A stretch of DNA of 64,000 nucleotides from Bremia lactucae (Eukaryota; Oomycota; Peronosporomycetes; Peronosporales; Peronosporaceae): positions 1,569,610 to 1,633,609 of the forward strand of contig NC_090614.1 in the NCBI RefSeq assembly GCF_004359215.1. The letters are read 5' to 3'. The stretch's first letter is position 1; each line of letters opens with the position of its first letter. Position numbers and translations under genes: made by a program. The notes under the pieces are model-generated. The model worked only from the letters and a program-made list of their open reading frames with translations. It was not told the origin of the DNA and searched no databases. Below are positions 1 through 10,897 of the stretch, piece after piece.

Positions 1-880
1 GAGCCCGGTTTGAGCTCGATCTCATGTCGAGTGCCTTTATCCTTAGGTAACTCGCATGGAACTGCTTCAGGGAATACATCCCTGAATTCTATTAAATCCT
101 CGTATAGAGGATTTCCCTTGAGTGACTCCCAAGATTGAGTACTGTATCTCTCAATCCGAGTCTTCTCATCGAGGACATTTTCGTCCATTGATGAGCTGCT
201 GAGAACCCGTTCGTTCTCTGCAAAAATTACCGCTGACCGAATGTCGGTTACGTAATCGTCCTCTGTGACGAGTACGCAGATCTGCTTGATTTTCCCACAA
301 TGCAGATCTCTCAAGAACCGCTTAGGTTCTAGGGTTGGTAATTGAGTTATCTCCGAAGTTAACTTCGGAGGCGCATACAGATCAAGAGTAGAAGCGCCTA
401 CTCTCGATCCGTCATTAACCAAGACATTTAATGTCTCGGTTTCTTCCTGGGATTTATCCACAGGCTGCCGGGGGATTAATCCCTCGGGATTTAGAAGTCT
501 AGTAACTTCTACCATTTGAGGAGATTTCTTCTCAAGTACGTGGGGACTTATTCTCTCAACCTATTCCAACTGTGATTGCGCTATCACAGTCGAATTCTCT
601 ACGGTCGACTCTCTACGCGGCCTAGTATCATCGTCATCTCCCTTTTGGACACCGGGTATCTTCCTTGAATGTCGCCCGCTAGGCGTACATTCATATCTCA
701 ATCTACTCGACTTATTCGAGTGATGGACCTTCGGCGCTGCCTGTGCATTCGCACAGCCGCCGGTAGCTGACTCCACAATTTGATAAGTAACAACATTGTG
801 ATATTGTGCAGTCGTACTAAAGCCCGTACCACAAGTGAGGCCATCGCACTCACACGTAGTTTATACACACGCTTGAAGCG

Positions 881-1330
881 TCAACAAGTAGCAGGCATCT
901 TTACGGATCGATGCTGCCAGCTGATTCTTGGCTCATATTTTCTGAGCCAAGGTAAACCTAGGATGACATCAAATTTGTCATCCATATTCAGTACGATAGA
1001 TTTATCATATACTGTAATTTTTAACGTGTGGTGGAATTTCACTACGCGTTTCATCACTTTTATCGATGCGACTGTCGCTAGACGCTCCGTCATCCTCGTT
1101 GGAGGAATGTCGCGCTCAACATATTCGAGCCTACTATCCTCTAGCGACTGGCGACGAATTAAATAAATCGACGCCACACAGCCCACTAGGGCTCCAACAG
1201 ATGAGTTATTTGTCACTTTTAGCTTCAAAGTGATGAGGGATAACTCGTCGCCAGGTGCACAGATACATATTGATTGTGTGTCTAAAGCAGTTTTCGTCAA
1301 GATATTTGCAAATTCTCTTGAGGTTGCTGT
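881..1330 (-). pseudogene. retropepsin domain of family A copy 1, catalytic Asp lost
   Basis: This is the aspartic-protease part of the polyprotein. The C-terminal family signature DKFDVILGLPWLRKYEP is clear. Where gypsy retropepsins have the catalytic D-S/T/C-G-A motif, this copy reads G-C-V-A after VGALV, so the catalytic Asp and Gly are both changed. The frame is open from about 1456 to 881, but its first part overlaps the zinc-knuckle region in another frame, so the true gag-protease junction cannot be fixed. The copy is judged inactive. Confidence 0.75.
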
Positions 1331-1499
1331 ATCAGAAGGGCGTTGCGTTCCTACTGACCCTAACCGTTTCTTGGCGGTCCGCCTCGTTGTTGTTCGCAAA
1401 AACGTTGGACCCGAGACCGTTGCCATTTTTGACATTCGTTCCATAATTACGTTCAATACCTCTCAGAACTAAGCGTGGAGCACTGCACTCATGAGCGTA

Positions 1500-2475
1500 G
1501 TGTCTTAACTTCTTACAGCGATTGCATTTCTGCAATTGCTTGTTGTTCGAAAAGCGAGGTTTCTCGCTTTCGACATAAGAGAGGTCCATAGGTTCTGGAC
1601 CTCCCAGTTCGTGTCGTCTTAGTGGACGATATGATGACGAACTAGCTTGAGCCTGTCTCAAGCTAAAGTCCTCCTGTTCCGCAACGGACATTGCTTCTTC
1701 AAGTGTACCCAGTTCCAAGCGGAACAGGTGGGTCTTTACGAAACCATCTGTAAGTTCTTGCATAAACACCGTAATCGACGTGTGTTCATGGATAGGGCTG
1801 TTTGTGATACAACTCGCGAAAAGTCGTATATTCTGGGCATAAACGTGAGCGTCTCGCTTGCCTTGCTTGAGTTTCAGAAGCTCTGAACGAGCTCTGAACT
1901 CAGCCCTAGGCGGTCAAACGTCTGTTTGATCCGAACTTTAAAAGCCTCTAGCGACCCAAAGACATATGGGTCGCGTAACTTAAAGCCTAATGCCCAAGTT
2001 TTGCACGACCTGCCGAATTCGACTGAGCGAATGCGACTTGCATTTGCTCGTCGACGGCACGACGAGCCCCTATGGCATCGTCCAACTCGTCGAGCCATCT
2101 TAAGAAGGAGTCTTATTCTCCCCTATACTTAGAGATGTCAATTTTTAAGGTACCGGGCGACGCATGTGCGTCATCTTAGGTACAGGGCTATGTACCTGTT
2201 GGAACCTCAACAGTTCTGCCTGTTGAGAGCCTTGCTGATAAAGCAAGACTGCCTTCTCCTTCGCCTCGTCAAGTTCATGTTGTAAGAACTTGGCGATGGC
2301 TGAGTGGACGGCATCTCTGTCCAAACCGGACAGCATGGCCAAGATGGCATCGTTCCCTACGGTCGAGCTCGTTCGTTCGACCGCACTCCTTTCTATGTCA
2401 CTTAAAAAGGAGTAGCTATCACGCGAAACGTGATGCGTATTTCCATTATCATCTAACATGTCCATGTTAGATGAT
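1500..2475 (-). pseudogene. gag of family A copy 1 (frame-broken)
   Basis: The start is the Met near 2465 (MDMLDDNGNTHHVSRDSYSF). The N-terminal part (2145-2465) is helical and charged. The middle (1874-2098) carries the capsid-like stretch KLRDPYVFGSLEAF, and the C-terminal part (1500-1769) carries a CCHC zinc knuckle, CNRCKKLRHYAHEC (C-x2-C-x4-H-x4-C), typical of retroelement gag. These pieces lie in different frames, so the gene is broken by frameshifts. The same N-terminus recurs at 15585-15836. The DNA is saturated with short perfect hairpins (see findings). Confidence 0.8.
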
Positions 2476-2500
2476 GATATTGTGGTTCTTGGACGGACTA

Positions 2501-2513
2501 CAAAGTGCTACCA
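2501..2513 (-). promoter_or_regulatory. Primer-binding site of family A copy 1
   Basis: On the minus strand the LTR ends CCCCGTTACA, followed by a 2-nt spacer and TGGTAGCACTTTG. This fits a tRNA 3-prime end of the form AAGTGCTACCA as primer. Families B and C have the same primer site. Confidence 0.6.
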
Positions 2514-2515
2514 GG

Positions 2516-3605
2516 TGTAACGGGGCACTACGACTTATACTGCTTCAGTACAAGTCCACTTCGCACTGCTTCAGTTGCGAGTGGTGCCTCACGTCACTTC
2601 ACGTGCTCTAGTACCTGCAGAGGAAGACTCTCTTTAAAACACTTGCTTTAAAGAGGGTTAATTAAAAACTGTTTCAATATGATTAAGTTATTCTTGCTAT
2701 CTACTTAATACTAACTTAATTATAAACTAATACAAAACATGTATTAAAAGTCTTATCTGTCTTTCTCTTTGCGCGCGTCCAGCGCTGACTGGACCACGGA
2801 GAAAGTGGATATAATGGTCTATNNNNNNNNNNNNNNNNNNNNNNNNNNNNNNNNNNNNNNNNNNNNNNNNNNNNNNNNNNNNNNNNNNNNNNNNNNNNNN
2901 NNNNNNNNNNNNNNNNNNNNNNNNNNNNNNNNNNNNNNNNNNNNNNNNNNNNNNNNNNNNNNNNNNNNNNNNNNNNNNNNNNNNNNNNNNNNNNNNNNNN
3001 NNNNNNNNNNNNNNNNNNNNNNNNNNNNNNNNNNNNNNNNNNNNNNNNNNNNNNNNNNNNNNNNNNNNNNNNNNNNNNNNNNNNNNNNNNNNNNNNNNNN
3101 NNNNNNNNNNNNNNNNNNNNNNNNNNNNNNNNNNNNNNNNNNNNNNNNNNNNNNNNNNNNNNNNNNNNNNNNNNNNNNNNNNNNNNNNNNNNNNNNNNNN
3201 NNNNNNNNNNNNNNNNNNNNNNNNNNNNNNNNNNNNNNNNNNNNNNNNNNNNNNNNNNNNNNNNNNNNNNNNNNNNNNNNNNNNNNNNNNNNNNNNNNNN
3301 NNNNNNNNNNNNNNNNNNNNNNNNNNNNNNNNNNNNNNNNNNNNNNNNNNNNNNNNNNNNNNNNNNNNNNNNNNNNNNNNNNNNNNNCTCCAAATATTAT
3401 CTACCTTTTAGATAATATATTAAACAACAACCTTTAAGTATTAATTTCATGTAACGATACACCGTTACACTATACCTATTTATGGATAAGAATTCAGGAT
3501 ATTACTATATAAAGTAATATCCTCCAAATATTATCTACCTTTTAGATAATATATTAATTAACAACCTTTAAGTGTTGATCTCATGTAACGATACACCCCG
3601 TTACA
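2516..3605 (-). repeat. LTR of family A copy 1 (contains assembly gap)
   Basis: The LTR starts TGTAACGGGG at 3605 and ends CCCCGTTACA at 2516 on the minus strand. The block 3388-3473 is repeated at 3520-3605 (both carry TTTAGATAATATATTAA and a TGTAACG-type end). The gap may therefore hide a second, nested or tandem LTR; the intact family A LTR at 15893-16354 is only 462 bp. Confidence 0.7.
2823..3387. other. Assembly gap (N run)
   Basis: 565 undetermined bases lie inside an LTR. Long open frames spanning the gap are artefacts. Confidence 0.99.
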
Positions 3606-3941
3606 ATTGGGCCATTGATAGTTGGAAGCGTATGAAAAGAGTCTACGTTAGTAACCACCACATATATAAAAGTCATGTAAAATTCCTAGAGATATTCTAA
3701 ATTTGCAAATGCAAGTCTAGCTTTGCATCAAACGCTTCCTCCTCACATGATACACCTTTCTTTAAATGATACCATACCTTCAGCTTATTCTGCTCGCACG
3801 AATAAAAAGAAGTTGTCAGAACTAGCAAAAAAGGATATTCCGACTTATCAAATCTATTGGTAGCGACATAATCCTCGTGTTAAATATTCCAATTAAGGCA
3901 CACCATGGATTGTCTCATACCCTTCACTCACGTTTGCTCCC
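3606..3941. other. Intergenic region upstream of the GPAT-like gene
   Basis: This AT-rich stretch lies between the LTR end and the acyltransferase start and presumably contains its promoter. A near match to the oomycete initiator core (TTCACTCA, about 20 nt before the ATG) is visible but not convincing. I see no other feature. Confidence 0.6.
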
Positions 3942-6458
3942 ATGCTAAAGCCGATGGGAAAAAAGCACCGGTTGGACGAATGGCGCGGCGCTCCTGCAGC
4001 TTGTGGGCCAAAGCTCCCAACGCATCTAAATCCTCTTCTTGCTCCTAACAAAATAGCTCTTCGACTGCAACTTCGCTATCAGAAATACCAGGAAAAAGCG
4101 CGCATGCTCCTCAAAAAGACGAACACGAGCCAGCAGCACCACGAGCCTGCGTCTGGCCGGTTCGTTGCTACTTCAAGTATAGCACTTGCAGTAGCTGTCC
4201 AGCCAAGAATTGTATCAAAATTTACGAGCGCATCAATGCATCGACAATGCGATTACGTGGACAAATGGTCTACCGAGATGGATTGGACGAGGCTACAAGT
4301 GGAAGAGTTCGACACAATTTCAGACATCGACAGTGATGCAATAGCCACACATCAGCATATTTTCGTTAATGTAATGGAATCGTCGTGGCTGCTTTCATCA
4401 ATTGAGCAACGTTGTGCTGAAAACACTACGAGCACGTATAAGACGCCAAGGACCAAAAGGTCACGACCAAGCTTGGTACGGCAATTCATTGACGTGAAAT
4501 TGGCAGTATTGGATTTGCTCTTTATTAGTCGCTCTGGCGTGAGTGTCAACTTATACGGGAACACACCATCGTCTGTAAAGACTCACTACACCAATCTCCT
4601 GACTCGAGTCAAGACGTTAAATTCCCACGAGCTAAAGCAAGTGACGTGTATATTTGAAAGCTTAAAATCCGACATGGTCATGCCTGCTGTACGGTGTCTT
4701 GGCTGGCTGCTTACAAAGACCTGGCGTCTTTTATTTGATGGACTTCACGTGGATATTGCGTCGCTACAGCATGTGTGGCATGTGTTTAAAGCAACTAAAG
4801 GACACGTGAGTGTCGTCTTTGCACCGACGCACAAGAGCCATTTAGACTACTTGATCATTAGCTACTTGTGTTTTGCCTACGGCATTCCATTGCCTCGTAT
4901 TGCTGCTGGAAATAATCTCGATCTTCCACTTGTGGGTTCGTTTTTGCGAGCAAATGGCAGTTTCTTTATCCGTCGATCGTTTCGATCCGATCCTTTGTAT
5001 AAACACGTACTAGAACACTATGTTCACGAATTGCTAGACGATGGAAATCCAGTGGAAGTATTTATTGAAGGTGGTCGCTCTCGTCATGGACGAGTGGGAA
5101 AACCTCGCTTAGGGTTTTTGTCAATGTTTTTAAGTTTCGTGAAAGGATCATCGAACGATCAAATGGAGAACGAAAAGAAGGACAAAAAGACAGTCTTGAT
5201 CGTCCCGATATCATTAGATTACGACAAAGTGTATGAAGTTGATGGGTATGCAAACCAATTGCTTGGAAAGCCAAAGACAAAGGAAAGCCTTGCAGTCTTG
5301 TGTCGTTCTGTGTATGACCTCTTTTTCTTACGTCTTGGCCACACATATGTGCGCTTTGGGGAGCCAGTAGCGCTAACAGAGACGTCGATGCTTGACGATT
5401 CCTCAGACCTCGTGGCTGAAAGGATGCAAGGTTCTGGCACTATCACGTCCACTTCGATGGTCTCGGCATTACTCATGTGGAAGCGTGCGTACGTGACCAA
5501 AGGCATGATAGAGACACGGACACGATGGCTAAGAAACGAGCTTAAAAAGCGTGGAGCGACAGTAGCTCCAATGAAAGGCAATGAAATTGCCACTCACGCC
5601 ATGGACATGTTAAAGATTGAGATCAAATCGAATGGAATTATTAATTCCTTTTTGCAATATCCCGTTCGCGCTTTGGAAGTGGGGTTCTATCGAAATCATT
5701 TGCTTTATCTTTTCTTACCAGAAATGGCGGTAATAGGTGCTTTGGATGGTGTCTTGCGCTTAAAAGGCAACGAAAGATACGTGATGTTGAAAACGATTGA
5801 GATTTCGAAGGTGAAGGAACAAGCACGGAAGATCTGGTGCTTTCTACGTCACATTTGTCGTCATCGGAAGATTGATATTGATGAATATGTGAACACTTTT
5901 CTTGCTCAAAGGGCCGAGTGTGATACAGATAACTTGTTACACACGGTTACAGTCCATGTAAAGCAGTGGCAATCCGCTAAAGTTGTGAGTTTTGTGTTGT
6001 CGCTCCATTGGTCATTTATGGACACGTTGTGGCTCACAACGCAAGGACTTTGGAGTCTTTTTGACTCGAAGGACAAAAGGCGTAGTCAACACGAAGTTGT
6101 TCGTCAGGTGCAGAATTTAGCCAAGGAATTGGTCTTGCGTCAGCAACTTTTTCATACTGAATCGCTCTGTAGCGAGAGCATGATCCAGTCTCTTGATTTT
6201 TTAATTGAAAGCAAAGTATTGCAACAGGAGCCGTCAAAAGATGGCAAGTCACGTGTCTTGCATATTCTTATTGACGAGTGTGGTCTTGAGAATCTCACGC
6301 TTGAGGTAAATGCACGTCGAAAACCGCATACGTTCTTATGGCGTCAAGACGATTTACCAATGAACCTCACACGGAAAGAGGCCGTGAATTTGATGCAAAA
6401 AGCTCACGATTCTTGCAGTTTCTACGCAAAATGGATGGCTCCACCAGCTACAGCTTAA
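3942..6458 (+). CDS. Glycerol-3-phosphate/dihydroxyacetone-phosphate acyltransferase (GPAT/GNPAT-like)
   Basis: This intronless gene encodes 838 aa of the PlsB/GNPAT family, which transfers an acyl group to the sn-1 position of glycerol-3-phosphate or dihydroxyacetone phosphate, the first step of glycerolipid or ether-lipid synthesis. The four acyltransferase blocks are present in order: HKSHLD with the catalytic H297 and D302; a GNNLDLPLVGSFLRANG-type block followed by FFIRRSF; the phosphate-binding FIEGGRSRHG (E376-G377-G378-R379); and VLIVPISLDYDKVYE. The first 200 residues are unconserved and could include targeting sequence. The C-terminal 300 residues resemble the helical tail of GNPAT/GPAM proteins. 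An earlier ATG at 3905 is in another frame. Whether it is the peroxisomal DHAP enzyme or a mitochondrial GPAT cannot be decided by eye. Confidence 0.93.
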   Translation: MLKPMGKKHRLDEWRGAPAACGPKLPTHLNPLLAPNKIALRLQLRYQKYQEKARMLLKKTNTSQQHHEPASGRFVATSSIALAVAVQPRIVSKFTSASMHRQCDYVDKWSTEMDWTRLQVEEFDTISDIDSDAIATHQHIFVNVMESSWLLSSIEQRCAENTTSTYKTPRTKRSRPSLVRQFIDVKLAVLDLLFISRSGVSVNLYGNTPSSVKTHYTNLLTRVKTLNSHELKQVTCIFESLKSDMVMPAVRCLGWLLTKTWRLLFDGLHVDIASLQHVWHVFKATKGHVSVVFAPTHKSHLDYLIISYLCFAYGIPLPRIAAGNNLDLPLVGSFLRANGSFFIRRSFRSDPLYKHVLEHYVHELLDDGNPVEVFIEGGRSRHGRVGKPRLGFLSMFLSFVKGSSNDQMENEKKDKKTVLIVPISLDYDKVYEVDGYANQLLGKPKTKESLAVLCRSVYDLFFLRLGHTYVRFGEPVALTETSMLDDSSDLVAERMQGSGTITSTSMVSALLMWKRAYVTKGMIETRTRWLRNELKKRGATVAPMKGNEIATHAMDMLKIEIKSNGIINSFLQYPVRALEVGFYRNHLLYLFLPEMAVIGALDGVLRLKGNERYVMLKTIEISKVKEQARKIWCFLRHICRHRKIDIDEYVNTFLAQRAECDTDNLLHTVTVHVKQWQSAKVVSFVLSLHWSFMDTLWLTTQGLWSLFDSKDKRRSQHEVVRQVQNLAKELVLRQQLFHTESLCSESMIQSLDFLIESKVLQQEPSKDGKSRVLHILIDECGLENLTLEVNARRKPHTFLWRQDDLPMNLTRKEAVNLMQKAHDSCSFYAKWMAPPATA

Positions 6459-6604
6459 GCTTGTGCGTAATTTTAATTCGAGGCAACTTTTAAGCTTATA
6501 AGTAGATTTTAAGCAGACCTGCAAATAATGATAGGATGTCTACTTACCACATTAAGTTGTCGCATCCATGTCATGTATATTTAAGTAAGTAGAACAATAT
6601 CACC

Positions 6605-7904
6605 ATGTTCGTGAGCAGCTACGCAGCGATGCGACTCCGCATGAAGCCGCGGGCTTCTACCGCTCTTCGTTCCGCGTGGTTATTCTGCAAGCCTTCTTCT
6701 AGCTCGTGCGCTTCTTTCAGTTCCAGTGAAGACGACTTGCAACCTCCTGCGCACGTCCCTGTCATGCTTCAGGAAGTTATCACTGCATTGTCTCGAAACA
6801 TTACAGACGTTTCCAAACCTCGATACTTTGTTGATGGCACTGCGGGATTTGGAGGACATTCCAAAGCCATTTTGCAACACTTTTCAGGCTCTAAACTGCT
6901 CTGTATCGATCGTGATCCGGAAGTACTGAGGATCGCTCAAACCAACTTGATCGATTTTCAAGACCGTGTAAGTTTTCAAACCGGATCGTACGCTAACATG
7001 GCTCAGCATTTAAAAGCTTCTTCGTTTCCGAATCAAGTGGATGGGATCGTTCTCGATTTGGGAGCGAATAGTTATCATTTTGACGCGGCAAAGCGTGGCT
7101 TTAGTGTGCTTAACGATGGCCCGTTGGACATGCGATTTGACCAGCAAGATGCCTCGCTTTCAACGGCAGCAGATGCTGTGAATACGCTCTCAGAAGTGCA
7201 GCTGACGCGAATCTTTAAAGACTATGGCGAAGAACGATTGGCCAAGGAGTTTGCAAAAGCTATTGTGAGAGAACGAGAGGAAAGAGGAAAAGTGTTTCAG
7301 ACGACGAAAGATTTGCGCGAGTGCATCGAACGAATCGCAAATATGTGGAAATCGGCTGAAAAACGAAAACGAATGGGCAAACGTGCTAACAAAATGAAAA
7401 ATATTCACCCGGCGACGCGTTGCTTCCAGGCCCTGCGCCTATATGTGAATGACGAGCTTTACCATGTTACAACCGGTGTCAAGCAGCTTGTAAATCATTT
7501 AGCACTTAACGGAAGACTGGGTACGTTTATGCGGTGGTTGGCATCTATGAAGCTACTTATTTTCTGGAGTGGATAGTGACAATTGCGTTTCATTCGCTGG
7601 AGGATCGGCCGATTAAGTATCTTTTTCGTGAATTGGTATGTCATGATGCTTCTATTGAGCATTCGTGCTAAAGTGACCGTGAATGATTGACTGTGCTTGA
7701 CAGGATAGGAAAGGCAGAACCGATGACAATAATACGGAAGATTTCGACAGCGACAGTGAAGATGACAACATTGACATTGATCCACAAAGCGACAAGCATT
7801 TTCGTCTTAATCGTCGAAAGGCAACAAAAGCAAGCACAGAAGAAATTGCAATGAATTCGCGCTCGCGAAGTGCACGGCTACGCTGTATCGAACGCATTCT
7901 GTAA
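6605..7904 (+). CDS. RsmH/MraW-type rRNA (cytosine-N4) methyltransferase, METTL15-like, 3 exons
   Basis: The model is join(6605..7520, 7577..7635, 7704..7904), 391 aa. The N-terminus (about 45 residues, rich in Ser, Arg and Ala) looks like a mitochondrial presequence. The core follows the RsmH family: HVPVMLQEVI, the SAM-binding FVDGTAGFGGHSKAIL, CIDRDPEVL, DGIVLDLGANSYHFD, GPLDMRFDQ and NIHPATRCFQALRLYVNDE. The uninterrupted frame fails at 7576, where GT-AG introns of 56 bp (7521-7576) and 68 bp (7636-7703) restore GRLVTIAFHSLEDRPIK, the expected C-terminal signature. The end SRSARLRCIERIL also fits the family. The role is methylation of mitochondrial small-subunit rRNA at the site equivalent to E. 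coli C1402. An acidic insert (residues about 330-350) is unusual. Confidence 0.93.
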
Positions 7905-7979
7905 CTCGATCTTCACCATAAAATTCTGTTTTTTATTTGTGGCATATTTTTACGTGATGCTGTACTTCTTCAAATTCAC

Positions 7980-10216
7980 TCATGCATCCTTTCGCAATTG
8001 ACTTGAATCTTCCACTTGATTCGTAAAGTCTTCATAATTAAAAATGCGACGCCAATCAAGAGGTCGCTGGCCACGAAGTCCAAGAAAGTCGACAATATTA
8101 TTGAAAATCCCACGCGAGTAGACATGATTGAGGTTTTCATTTTTTAGAACTTCATTCGTTGTTAGAGCAGCACACATGAGGTACACGTGAAAGAAAAGCA
8201 AGTAGGCAATCCACAGAATCTGAACCACGTTAAGAAATACGATACAAAACAATATTGGATGAAAATGAATGACCGTCCAAATCCAATTAAAGAGACCCGG
8301 AAGATTCCACTGCCCATATTGCCAAAGTATCGCAATATCCACAGCAAGGGCAGGTTGAGCTCGTACAAAAGTCCAGCAAGCAACTAATTCCAAGCTGATG
8401 GACAGGACAGCAAAAAAGAGAAAGCTTAGAAATGCCGCATGATTCCGTGCACCAATGGCATTGATCACAAAGGGACAATAATGATCAAATTTTGCAATAC
8501 AAGCGTTTAATTCCGCGCAGTGTTTGCCTCGTAATGGCCTCTTGTGCAAACATGTGAGACATAATTTGGTCGCGCTGGGTAGCTTGGATTCGACCAGCCA
8601 GCGAATATTCTAGTTCGAAAACGATAATTAGGGTGTTGAAAGATTGTTTATCAGACTAACACAGTCACGTACATGTAGCTTTTCGTCAAAAGACGTGTAT
8701 ACTTCGCCAGGATCCATCGTCACGGTTTTATACAAGGACAATCCAAGCATGAAGAAGGATATTGCTGTAATCACGCAGAAGGTAGTGCTGCAGTAGCCAC
8801 TGAATCTTGGAAACGAACCTACGAGATAAAAGATCGATGCAACATTGATCCCAAACACAAAAGATGCTGCTTTTCGTTTATCGCCGTAGGAACCTCGCTG
8901 GATCACTTTAAGTAGCAGCACTGAAGCAATGATTAAAAGAGACAACGACAGCATAATAAAGAGACCACCATGGACGGTCATTATGATGAAGCATGCTAGT
9001 GGAAAGACAATCCACGGTACGAAAAACGAGAGCTTATACATGTTGTCCGCAAGAAATTGTTTCTGAAAAAAATAATTTTCATGAATGTGGCTATAGTTAT
9101 AACATTAAAAAAATAACCGTTCAATACGTACCGAAACGGAAATACGTCGCGCAAAAGAATAAAGCTGCTCGTCTTCAGCTAAAAGATGATACGCCATTGA
9201 TTCAGCATGACAACCAAGTCGTGCAACAGCCAACGGCGTGCGTTGTTCCTTGTTGACAATCGTCGTATCAGCTTGTACGTCAAGCAGCATTCGGACAGCC
9301 ATTGCAATGTTGTTCATGGCAGCATGATGAAGTGCTAACCCGATTCGAAATCACAGTAAAAAAATTAACATGAGGATCATTTGAAAGCGAAACAAGTGTC
9401 AAGCCTTTTGTACCAGTGTTGCCTTCCGAATCTTGTGCGTTAATATTTGCCTGAAGACTCAGTAGCATTCGAAAAGAATCCAAATGGAATTGTTGAGGCT
9501 GGCAGAGCAGCATTAGCGCTGTCCTCTGACTTCCATCTAATTCGCCAGATTTGAGTATTGATAAAATTATATATCGTGCATCACCCTAATATTGGCGTTT
9601 ATACCTTGAAGTCGTTGGTTGATATCGATACCCTTTGCGATCAAATACGCTGCTGTGATGGGGAACCAGCGTTGAACTGCAATTAAAAATGGCGTGAAGC
9701 CCTGTTTGTCGTTAAAAGTTGGGTCAGCTCCATGTCGCAGGAGTAATTCCACCGCATAAATCTGGTTATACGAAGCTGCGCAGAATAATGGAGTCGTATT
9801 TGTTTCTCCTCCTACGGCATCTTTTTTTAACTTCGCTCGGAGCTCTTCGGTTTCAAGCAGAAATCTACAAAATAAAATTTAATCAGGAAGTGGCCATGAG
9901 TGGACGCAATTTTAAGCTTACTCCAGCACACCCATTTTACCACTTATCGCAGCGTGATGCAGTAACGTAGCGTTTGTCGCTTCATCGTATGCATTTACGT
10001 CGAAATTAGGATCCTGTTGAAAAATTAATTGTGAATCTATGATAAATAGTAACAGAAAAAACAATAATATACTTGGTACACGAGTTCTTGCAGCTCTGAA
10101 ACCATCCCTAGTTTAGCATAAATGTAGGCAGAAGGCGGCGAAAGCTCTCCGTTGCATTTGGAGCATAAAGAGCCGACTTCGGTAATGCCGCAGGAAGCGC
10201 ACACTCGTCGGAGCAT
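7980..10216 (-). CDS. Ankyrin-repeat palmitoyltransferase, Akr1/HIP14 type (DHYC), 7 exons
   Basis: The model is complement(join(7980..8609, 8673..9062, 9132..9334, 9414..9536, 9605..9864, 9922..10013, 10073..10216)), 613 aa. All six introns are GT-AG, 57-79 bp, and phases agree throughout. The N-terminus has a small zinc-finger-like segment (CASC...CSKC, residues about 6-22). Ankyrin repeats follow (ATLLHHAAISGKMGVLE, TTPLFCAASYNQIYAVELLL, GFTPFLIAVQRW, TALMLLCQP, TALHHAAMNNIAMAV), then four or more membrane segments with the Cys-rich domain KRPLRGKHC...CIAKFDHYCPFV between them. The catalytic motif is D446-H447-Y448-C449, DHYC rather than DHHC, as in yeast Akr1. The family S-acylates membrane-bound proteins at the Golgi or endosomes. 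An in-frame stop lies just before the chosen Met. Confidence 0.92.
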
Positions 10217-10599
10217 CTTTTGTTATTCGTATCGATTTTTACGATTTGCTAATGTATTTTATTCAAAATATTGTTATTTTAAATATTTTGTAAGACACAA
10301 AGAACGGAACGAACTCGAGATATTTGCAGAAACTCCTTTCCTACAGAGTCTCTTGTCGTACGTTGCCATCTGAAATTGCTACAGGACATCGTGTTCAACA
10401 CGGGCTGAGAGTTAGATGGAAAGTTGAGAACTAAATGTGTTTTAGAGTGTGTTCCTAGCTATAGCCGTCCGTTACCTTCAATCTCCTCTGCGTCGGTTTC
10501 TTCGAACCACTCCCAATGATCGCGTCTTTCACGCAACAGTCGCATCCTTTCATGTCAACAGTCGCGCCCTTTCATCTTAGTGGTCGTCCTGATTTAACA
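10217..10599. other. Intergenic region upstream of the palmitoyltransferase
   Basis: No credible gene is seen. It is the 5-prime flank of the minus-strand palmitoyltransferase gene and becomes transposon-derived from about 10600. Confidence 0.5.
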
Positions 10600-10897
10600 C
10601 TCCTTCCCGGGTGGATGTCCTCTTCCATTGAGCATCACAAGTCCGCGTAGTTCGCTGAGTCTCGGCGCTGGGAGGACCTTGGTCAGGATGTCCGCACGCA
10701 TACTCTTGGACTCGCAGTACTGTACCTTAATTACCTTTTTCTTCTCGAGATCCTAAACAAACTTGAACCTCACGTCAATATGCTTGGCTCGACCGGACGT
10801 GTCTTCACTCTTGATCTGAGCGATCGCTGCTTGATTGTCGACGTGAAGTATTGACTCCGTTTTAATCAGCACGCCGATCTCTTTAAGTAGCTCCATG
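10600..10897 (-). mobile_element. Ty1/copia RNase H fragment
   Basis: Minus-strand translation gives the C-terminal RNase H of a copia polyprotein: ILHVDNQAAIAQIKSEDTSG, then AKHIDVRFKFV, then KSMRADILTKVLPAPRLSEL. There is one in-frame stop after RFKFV. The fragment ends abruptly at about 10897, where gypsy family A sequence begins on the opposite strand, so this is a junction of two elements. Confidence 0.85.

Larger units (their letters stand above)
1..3605 (-). mobile_element. Ty3/gypsy element, family A, copy 1 (5-prime half, degenerate)
   Basis: Read on the minus strand, this is the left part of a Ty3/gypsy LTR retrotransposon. From right to left there is an LTR (2516-3605, interrupted by an assembly gap), a primer-binding site (2501-2513), gag, the retropepsin region, a linker, and the start of the reverse transcriptase domain, which runs off the window at base 1. 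The first bases encode the segment just before RT (PKDKGTRHEIELKPG), which recurs at 10900-10980 (plus strand) and 63170-63220 (minus strand), so three copies lie in the window. Frames are broken several times, so this copy is not functional as sequenced. Confidence 0.88.

Noticed and set aside
2716..3437. Long open frames across the first N run (both strands)
   Set aside because: They consist almost wholly of undetermined bases.
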